Of a stretch of 64,000 nucleotides of DNA, positions 56,893 to 64,000 are shown piece by piece. The number at the start of each line of letters is the position of its first letter. Position 1 is the first letter of the stretch. The DNA comes from Aquanectria penicillioides. Its lineage: Eukaryota; Ascomycota; Sordariomycetes; Hypocreales; Nectriaceae. The position numbers and the translations under genes were made by a program. Below the pieces are notes generated by a model, which was not told the DNA's origin, did no database searches, and worked only from the letters and a program-made list of their open reading frames with translations. Location: NCBI GenBank assembly GCA_003415625.1, contig PYIU01000004.1, positions 1,426,001 through 1,490,000 of the forward strand, in the 5' to 3' direction.

Positions 56893-59458
56893 ATGAAGGT
56901 GTCATCGTTCTTTTACGCCGCCGCCCTGGCAGGCTTGAGCCGGGCGGACAAAACCCCCGTGTACAAGGACAAGAATGCGTCCATTGATGATCGTGTGGCC
57001 GATCTTCTCAAGCGCATGTCGGTCAAGGAGAAGATGGCTCAGTTGATCCAGGGTGACATGACAAACTATCTCAACATCACTGATGGTACCTTCAATAAGA
57101 CGGGTCTCGCATGGAACATGGAGTATCGTGCCAACTCCGTCTGGACTGGCTTATACACCTCCAAAGAGAACATCCAGAAGGCCGCCAAGTTGGCTCAGGA
57201 CTATCTAGTCAACGAAACTGAGCTAGGTATGCCACACTAGTCCCCCGGGCTATCCGTGTGACTTGTTAACATGTGCCAGGCATCCCTGCTTTCATCCAGA
57301 GCGAGGGTCTCCATGGCTTCCTTGCTCTGAATGCTACTGTCTTCAACTCGCCCATTGGCATGGGCTGTTCCTTTAACCCGGAACTTGTTGAGAAGATGGG
57401 GGGAATTATTGCCACTGAAGCTTTGGCACTTGGTGTTAACCAGCTCTTCGCCCCTCAGCTGGATCTTGCCCGAGAGCTGAGGTTTGGGCGTGTGGAGGAA
57501 TGTTTTGGCGAGGACCCCTACCTGTAAGTCTATAAAGTTGCTTGCAACTCAATAGACTGTGCTAACAATCACAGTGTTGGAGAGATGGGCTACTCCTTTG
57601 CCAAGGGTCTTCAGGATGGCGGCGTCTCAGCTATGATTAAGCACTTTGTATGTTGAGGTTCTCACTCCGTTGCTTCTCAAAACTAATTCATCAGGCCGCC
57701 TTCGCTAGTCCAGAGCAGGGCATCAACACCTCTCCCGTCCACGGAGGTGAGCGTGAGCTCAGATCACTATATCTGCCACCCTTCAAGAGGGCTATCCTAG
57801 ACAGTGGTGCCACTTCCATCATGTCATCCTACAACTCCTACGATGGTCTTCCAACAGTCTCCGATCCTCATCTGCTCAACGAGATTCTCAGAGATGAGTG
57901 GGACTACAAGTACTATGTCATCTCCGATGCCGGTGGCACTGCTCGTCTTGCCAGCAGCTTCGGTATCTGCGCTGTTCAAGACAATGAGTGCATCACCCTT
58001 GAGGTCCGTCTTTGCCTTGCCCTTGATAAGCATTCAAGCTAACCAGTGTATCCAGACCCTGCCAAATGGCAACGACGTGGAAATGGGTGGCGGATACTAC
58101 AGTTTCCAGGCTATCCCTGATCTGATCAAGGCCGGCAAGCTCGAAGAATCGGTCTTGAACACGGCTGTATCCCGCGTGCTCCGCGCCAAGTTCAAGATGG
58201 GCCTGTTTGAGAAGCCCTATTCTGGCGTCCCAGAGAAGAAGATCTACGACTACATCAACACCAAGAAGAACAAGCAGATTGCCCGTCAGCTGGACACTGA
58301 GAGTATCGTTCTCCTTGAGAACCATGACAATGTCTTGCCCTTGAAGAAGAACGCCAATGTTGCTGTCATTGGCCCCATGGCCCACGGCTATGTCAACGTG
58401 AGTACCTCTCAGTCCTTTCCTCAGATGCGCAAGACTAATACCGGACCAAGTATGGAGACTACGTCATTCACACCGCCATGAGCCGAGGCGTGACTCCCCT
58501 CGATGGTATCAAGTCTGTCAGCAAGGGTAAGGTCACCTATGCTAAGGGCTGCGAGCGCTGGTCGAGCGACGAGTCTGGCTTCGACGAGGCCGTCGCCGCC
58601 GCCGAGGCTGCCGATGTTGCCGTCGTTGTTGTGGGAACTTGGTCCCGAGACCAGAACGAGCTTTGGTCTAACATGAACGCTACCACCGGCGAGCACATTG
58701 ATGTGAGCAACTTGAACCTCGTCGGCGCCATGGGGAAGCTGGTCAAGGCTATTGCCGACACCGGCAAGCCCACCGTAGTTGTTTTCAGCTCCGGAAAGCC
58801 CATCACCGAGCCTTGGATCTCCAACGGAACTTCCGCTCTTATCCAGCAATTCTACCAGTCCGAGCAGGGAGGGTATGCTCTGGCTGATATCTTGTACGGA
58901 AATGAGAACCCCTCTGGAAGACTTTCCGTCAGTTTCCCCTACGATGTCGGCACTCTTCCCATCTACTACGACCACCTCACCTCTGCTCGCCTGTGGCCCA
59001 ACCCTGGACACGTGTACGAGAATGGAACTCTCGTCTTTGGAAGCAACTACGTCTTTGAAATCCCCACTGCCCTCTACGGATTCGGATACGGCCTCTCGTA
59101 CAGCACATTCGAGTATTCCAACATCGCCGCCTCCAAGGAGAACGTCACCGCATCCGACACCGTCACCATCTCCGTGGACGTGACGAACAAGTCAAAGCGC
59201 GACGGCGCCGAGGTTGTGCAGCTCTACGTCAAGGATGTTCTTGCGTCCGTCGAGGTCCCGCGATACCAACTCAAGGGGTTCAAGAAGGTGACAGTCAAGG
59301 CCGGCAAGACTGAGACGGTCAAGATTGACCTCCCAGTGTCCGAGTGGGGTGTGTGGAACCGCAAGATGAAGTACGTGGTTGAGGCTGGTGAGTTCACCGT
59401 GTTAGTGGGCAAATCGAGCGAGGATTTTGCGGGTAATGTGACAATTACCGTGGCATAA
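56893..59458 (+). CDS. Secreted GH3 beta-glycosidase (beta-glucosidase/beta-xylosidase class)
   Basis: Cleaves beta-linked glucosyl, xylosyl or isoprimeverosyl units from oligosaccharides. It has 772 aa in six exons: 56893-57226, 57280-57523, 57575-57647, 57695-58003, 58047-58397 and 58451-59458; all phases agree. The signal peptide is MKVSSFFYAAALAGLSRA. GH3 motifs are RVADLLKRMSVKEKMAQL, PAFIQSEGLHGF, QLDLARELRFGRVEECFGEDPY, AMIKHFAAF, GGEREL, and the nucleophile Asp295 in YVISDAGG. GH3_C is seen as ESIVLLENHDNVLPL, VVVVGTWSRDQNE and NPSGRLSVSFPY. The fibronectin III-like end is GAEVVQLYVKD..VPRYQLKGFKKV. Intron 4 has an unusual donor GTCCGT (58004). Many Asn-X-Ser/Thr sites fit secretion. 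Its divergent pairing with an alpha-xylosidase suggests a xyloglucan role. Confidence 0.92.
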
Positions 59459-60431
59459 ATGAATTTTGTGGAAAGATTTTAAGGCACACACTTCACTTCT
59501 ATTTTCTTCGTAATTTATTTTAAATATGATTCTATGATTTTATACTTCCTATTATATCAAAGTTCTCTATCAAGCTGTTGTATCCTAAGCATGGCCTTCT
59601 CCTTTGCTTATTAGATGATGGTTTTCTCCAAACCCATTTGCCAATGCCATATTTTTATTTATTTTTTGAAGAGGGGGTTTTTCTTTCGAATGCATGATAC
59701 CGGTATTCCCTTGTGTCTGGCTCTTATTGTCTTAGAATTAAAATAGGTACTTTCTGAGCCACTGTGGGAGAGACCATATCTCAGTTATCAGGGACCCCGC
59801 TTTATATGGTGCATAGACGGCTCATTAAATTAAAGTCCAGTAAATGTTCAATCGAAAGAATCGGCAAACGATTCGAACGAGGCCTCACTCGTTTTCATGT
59901 GAGATGACTTCGCAAGGCGCACATGTGAAAGTACCGAACAGGGAATCCAATATGTGTAAGAATGCAATCCATTTTCACACAGGCCCATTGACCCACATAT
60001 TGCCTAGATAAGGAGAAGTTTCTAAAAGGGGAGTAGATCAGCATGAAGAAACAAGGAGTACGTACCTCAGCCCCGTAGCCGGACCGGCGAAACATAAGAC
60101 CGTGATACACCCTCCTGATTGGACAGAGCCCGGAAATGTGGTCATGGGCTATGGGAAGGCGGGCAGCCTCGCTCCAGCTTCTCCTCGTCGTCACAGCACC
60201 CTCGCGCAAAATTGCAGTCGGCTCACCTGGACACGCCGCCTCGCCTCTCTGAAGCTGCTTCGAGTCTCTACCATCCTCCTGGCACGGCCGGAGCCAAAAC
60301 CAAGCTGTTGACTCCCCAGCGAACACCCGACGTCCCCTGGGCCCTAGCCCGCACCGGCCTGCCACGGTCCTCGTCTTTCCACCCAAAATCGTTGGCTTCC
60401 GGTCGCTCGTCAATACCCCCTACGGCCCACC
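59459..60431. other. GH3 3' region and rxt2 promoter
   Basis: About 1 kb. AT-rich sequence after the GH3 stop (59500-59700) suits 3' end formation, and the right part is the rxt2 promoter. No gene is seen. Confidence 0.5.
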
Positions 60432-62082
60432 ATGGCGACGCAACAAATCCTCTTCGCCGAGACCATAGCGGGCATGAAAAAGGCCTTTAAGAGGAAGGTT
60501 TACGGTACGTTACATTTAGAAGCGACGTCGTCGCCGTCTCGCCACTGACCCGAGTCGCGCTGCAGAATCCGACTCCGATTCCGAGATCGAAAGCTACAGC
60601 AATCGTGGAAACAAACTCAAGAAGCGTGCTCGATTCGCGCACAAAGGGCAATTGGTGCCTACCGAAGGTCCAAGCTGCTATCGAGAGGTAGCACCACCTA
60701 CTCCCACACCACACTCATGAGATCGGTTCTTGCTGACTACTGGCAGTACGTCGAGTACGGCGGAGTCCGACGCCCGATCATCCATCGCAACCCAGCCCTC
60801 ATCGACGAGGAAGGCTACGAAATTGATAGCGAAGACGATGACGAACGTGTAGGAGAGGCCGCGGCCCTTGCCTCGGAATTGAACCCCTACGCCAACATCC
60901 AACTACAACGTACGTCACCAATGCAGCGCGTCGTTGACAGCCAACCTGACAGTAGCAGATATTCTCGCGCCGCTGACCGCAGCGACTCGCTTATCATCTC
61001 ACTCGACCCTCTCGAAGCCTTTCACATCAAAGACCCTCACCCGACTCGTCGACCAGAGCTACGACATCATGCGGAAGGAAAATCGTTCGTTGTGGCAGGT
61101 ACGGCATCTCTTGACCTCTCTCTGCGGCGACTATACCTGGGTACCGTGCAAAATGATGGTCAGGCCAACGGATGGCGAGCTATACACGGACGATCATGTT
61201 GCTCGTCACCTCCTGAGTCTGTCCAAGGCCCATATCGGCGGAACACAAGAGGCACTTCCATCCGCAACCCCGAACGGTAACACACAACCTCAAAATACAA
61301 ACGAATCCGGGGGTCCCACTAGTGCGTCGGTCGAACCCCATGATCCCAACAAGAATGCAACAGAGGATGCGGATGTGTCCATGGTGGATGTCGACGCTGT
61401 TGTCCAGAACGGTACCAAGTCAGCAAACGAGAAGGATAACGCAACCCACAAGGGTGGAAGCAATGAGTCAGGTTCGACTCCCACGTTAAAGCAGGAGGAC
61501 AGTGAAGCAAAAGCAGAGTCCCAAGGCAGCGACCAGAACAAGCCGAGCAACGGCATTGAGAATGCCATGGACCCGAAAAAAGGTGGGGACAAGGATCCCG
61601 ACACGACGAGTCCGGTGCAAAACGGCGACGGGGTAGCAGCTGGAGATGCAAATGCAATCACCGACGTTACCAATGGAGAGCTAGAGGAAGTGATTATGAC
61701 GGACGCGTTGGAGCAGATGTTTGTTCATCCCATCTTCCTCGCCCCTACGGGCACAAAGCCTGACCGGGACGTTGGTCTACCGGAACAAGAGGCGGAAGAC
61801 ATCCGACGTCTGCTTGCTCTGTATGTGCAGAAGCAAGAGGAAGTCTGCCGCGGTGCTAAAAAATTGTTCCTGGGTCTTCTTCGAGCTGAGAAGCTCCGCA
61901 AGGATGTGTGGCACTGGTCCAAGGCGGAAGCGCACTCCGGGCCAAACCGAGACATGTCGGACGGAGAAGACTGGTATGACAAGGAAGAATGGGGCCTGGT
62001 TGAGGACTTGAAAAAGGGCCAAGATGAAGAAGAAGAAGATACCCAGACGACGGGGAAGAAGACGAGAAACCGTCGGGCCTGA
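60432..62082 (+). CDS. rxt2: Rxt2-like subunit of the Rpd3L histone deacetylase complex
   Basis: A nuclear protein of the large Rpd3 histone deacetylase complex in yeast. It has four exons: 60432-60504, 60566-60687, 60747-60909 and 60959-62082, all in phase (493 aa). The Rxt2 N-terminal domain is clear: GMKKAFKRKVY, EYVEYGGVRRPIIHRNP, an acidic stretch EIDSEDDDE, NPYANIQLQHILAPLTAATRL, HSTLSKPFTSKTLTRLV and LWQVRHLLTSLCGDYTWVPC. A low-complexity acidic and polar middle follows. A C-terminal helical part contains AEDIRRLLALYVQKQEEVCRGAKK, and the end is DEEEEDTQTTGKKTRNRRA. Confidence 0.88.
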
Positions 62083-63286
62083 GGTTGTCATTGTTTGCTT
62101 TTGTTTGGTCTTTGGACGGGGTCAGTTTATATAGAATCTCCGCATGATGGAATTGGCATTGTTGAAGGAGGATGGATGATGATGACCCTGGAGGGATATA
62201 TATATTCACATAGCTTGTCAGGCGTACGGCGTTAGGATTAGGGACTGGGTGGGTTAGGGGTTAGGCCAGGGCCAGGGCCAGACCAGTCGTCACCCGGCGG
62301 CCAAGGGCGAAATTTGAGCGCCAACAGGTGCGAACAGCGTGCCATTTGCATCGATAGACGATAAAAATACCGAATGTGTATTCTGAAGATTTGACGAGAT
62401 GGAAACATCAGAAATGGATGATGACTCAGGAATGATGATGAGGATGATGATGACGACCCGAGGCTGAGTTGCGGTTATGGTTGTGGGAAGAGAGAGACAG
62501 AGAAAGAGAGAAAGCCCCGCAATAGTGAGGAGCGAGGTGAGAGAGCACACACAAACGCACACGCAAACATACCTACCCAGGTCTAGTCCTAGGGTACACG
62601 TTAGAACTGAGCACAGCTGGTGCACAATCGGATAGCTGCCTGCTAGAACAGAAACCACGCAGCGATAACTAGCACCTGGCAGCAACAACAAATGCGGCAC
62701 ACGACAGGTGGGCGGACGCAGCTAAGCAGACTGGCTGGCACTCTGGCCTGGGCCGCCTGGCACTCTCGCCCTTCAGGGCAGCTTTGCGGGGGCGTGGGCT
62801 GCGGGTCCCGCAGCCCCGTCCCCCATCAGCCCCCATCAAAGGGCTCCGTAAGGCCCCGTAAGGCCCCAGAACAGCCCAGAGGCACCACTGTTCCCCTGTT
62901 AGCTCGGGGCAATTTGGGTGAAGCGCCAGCTAAGTGACAACGCCCTCAGCGCCTGGTCCAACTCCAGCCTAGCCCATGACGCTTATGACGCGGGCGGGTC
63001 TTCCACTTACTTCCATTGCACTTTACGCTGGTGCTGTGACATGTGACAGTGGGCTCTGGCACTCTCTAAGTTAACACCTGGTTGTCTGTTACTGTCCCCA
63101 ACAAAAGCTCTCCCAGCTACTTACTTAGCTGTCCATCTTCCACTCCGCCCCCCCCCCCCCCCCATTCGTGAATTTCCCATCGTCTCGTTCTTCGGTGTCA
63201 GTGCCTCGTTTCCCGACTATTTTCCTCCGCTTCCGCTTCCGCTTCTCTTTCCCCTCCAGTAAACTCTCCAACACCATCCATCCATC
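62083..63286. other. rxt2 3' region and opi3 promoter
   Basis: 1.2 kb. It has ATGATGATG-type repeats (62420-62460), GGCCAG repeats near 62265, and a C16 run at 63148-63163 close to the opi3 start. No gene is seen. Confidence 0.5.
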
Positions 63287-64000
63287 ATGGCTTCCCTCGT
63301 GAACGACCTTGTCAATTACGTCGACTTCGACAAGCAAAGCCTGCTGGGTAAGTGGCCAGCTAGAGCTTCAACCTTCTCTTCCCTTTTCTCCCGCACCCGG
63401 CCTCCCCTCCCTCTCCCTCTCCCTCTCCCTCCCATCTCCATCGACCCATCTGCTTCTTGTGAACTGCTCCCTCTCTAACTCGCGTGTCATCGCTGCTCTA
63501 CAGTCTCTGCGTGCTCCATTAGCTTCAATCCCCTCTTCTGGAAGTGAGTTTGTGCCCGCTGTCGAGCTCCCCTCGTCCGATCGCGTGTCATGCTAACCTC
63601 CCACCGTAGCATCGTGGCTCGCCAAGGTACACATCCCACGCCACCACTCGTAACGTCATAACAGCTAACCCTTCGGTGTTCTTCCAAAGAATATCACAAC
63701 AAGCTTCTCACAAAGATATTTGGCGGCAACTCCCGCGTCGCCTGCTATGCCCTTGCTGCCACCATTTTCTCTCTCGGCATCGTTCGCGATCTCCTCTACA
63801 AGGCTGCCATCGCGGACCAGCCCTCCCACCCACTCCTCGATAGCCCGTACGTCCAAGCTGTTGCGGTTGCTCTCTTTGTCAGCGGTAACATTCTGGTCGT
63901 TACGTCAACTTGGGCTCTTGGCATTACTGGCACCTTCCTTGGCGATTACTTCGGTTTCCTCATGGACGAGATGGTCACCGGCTTCCCCTTCAACGTTACT
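63287..64000 (+). CDS. opi3: Phospholipid methyltransferase Opi3 type, 5' part
   Basis: Carries out the last methylation steps from phosphatidylethanolamine to phosphatidylcholine in the ER membrane. The gene is cut by the window end. Exons are 63287-63347, 63504-63543, 63610-63626 (17 nt) and 63690 onward; all phases agree. The protein begins MASLVNDLVNYVDFDKQSLL, then SISFNPLFWNIVARQEYHN (family hallmark FNPxFWNxxARxEY). Membrane segments follow around YALAATIFSLGIVRDLLY and VAVALFVSGNILVVTSTWAL, then LGITGTFLGDYFG. The very small third exon is easy to miss in automatic annotation. Confidence 0.93.

Overview
The window comes from a filamentous ascomycete, most likely a Sordariomycete and probably Hypocreales. 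The evidence is short GT..AG introns (about 50-100 nt, often with a CTAAC or CTGAC branch signal), long TC-rich promoters, fungal-type nitrite reductase, SREBP and Ndt80-like regulators, and a GlcNAc gene cluster of the kind described in Trichoderma. The species cannot be fixed from the sequence alone. No tRNA, rRNA, transposon or CRISPR array was found.

Left part (0-33 kb). It holds a neutral ceramidase (-), a frameshifted Pth11/SAT4-type seven-helix membrane protein (-), a secreted berberine-bridge-type FAD oxidase (+), a small mitochondrial membrane protein (-), an Srs2-type DNA helicase (-), an uncharacterised single-span proline-rich membrane protein (+), a membrane-anchored SREBP-type bHLH factor (+), the NAD(P)H nitrite reductase (-) with a NirA-type site and GATA sites upstream, the ESCRT-II subunit Vps25 (+) and an Rtt107/Brc1-type multi-BRCT protein (-).

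Central cluster (33-48 kb). A complete intracellular GlcNAc catabolic set lies here: GlcNAc kinase-type hexokinase (-), GlcN-6-P deaminase (+), the Ndt80-like regulator RON1 (-), GlcNAc-6-P deacetylase (-) and a GH3-GNAT fusion protein of the NAG3 type (+). The enzymes read cleanly after splicing. The regulator gene shows several one-base frame breaks in G/C runs. The GH3 domain of NAG3 lacks the usual NagZ-type Asp-Ser-His motif and has Glu where the nucleophilic Asp is expected.

Right part (48-60 kb). A sugar-porter-family MFS transporter (-, one frame break), a cytosolic YicI-type GH31 alpha-xylosidase (-) and a secreted GH3 beta-glycosidase (+) form a second apparent module. An identical 16-bp sequence containing GGCTAA (the XlnR/Xyr1 core) occurs upstream of the transporter and in the promoter region shared by the two glycosidases. 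I infer a xyloglucan/isoprimeverose-type uptake and breakdown module fused to the GlcNAc cluster.

Right edge. An Rxt2-like subunit of the Rpd3L histone deacetylase complex (+) is followed by the 5' part of an Opi3-type phospholipid methyltransferase (+), cut by the window end.
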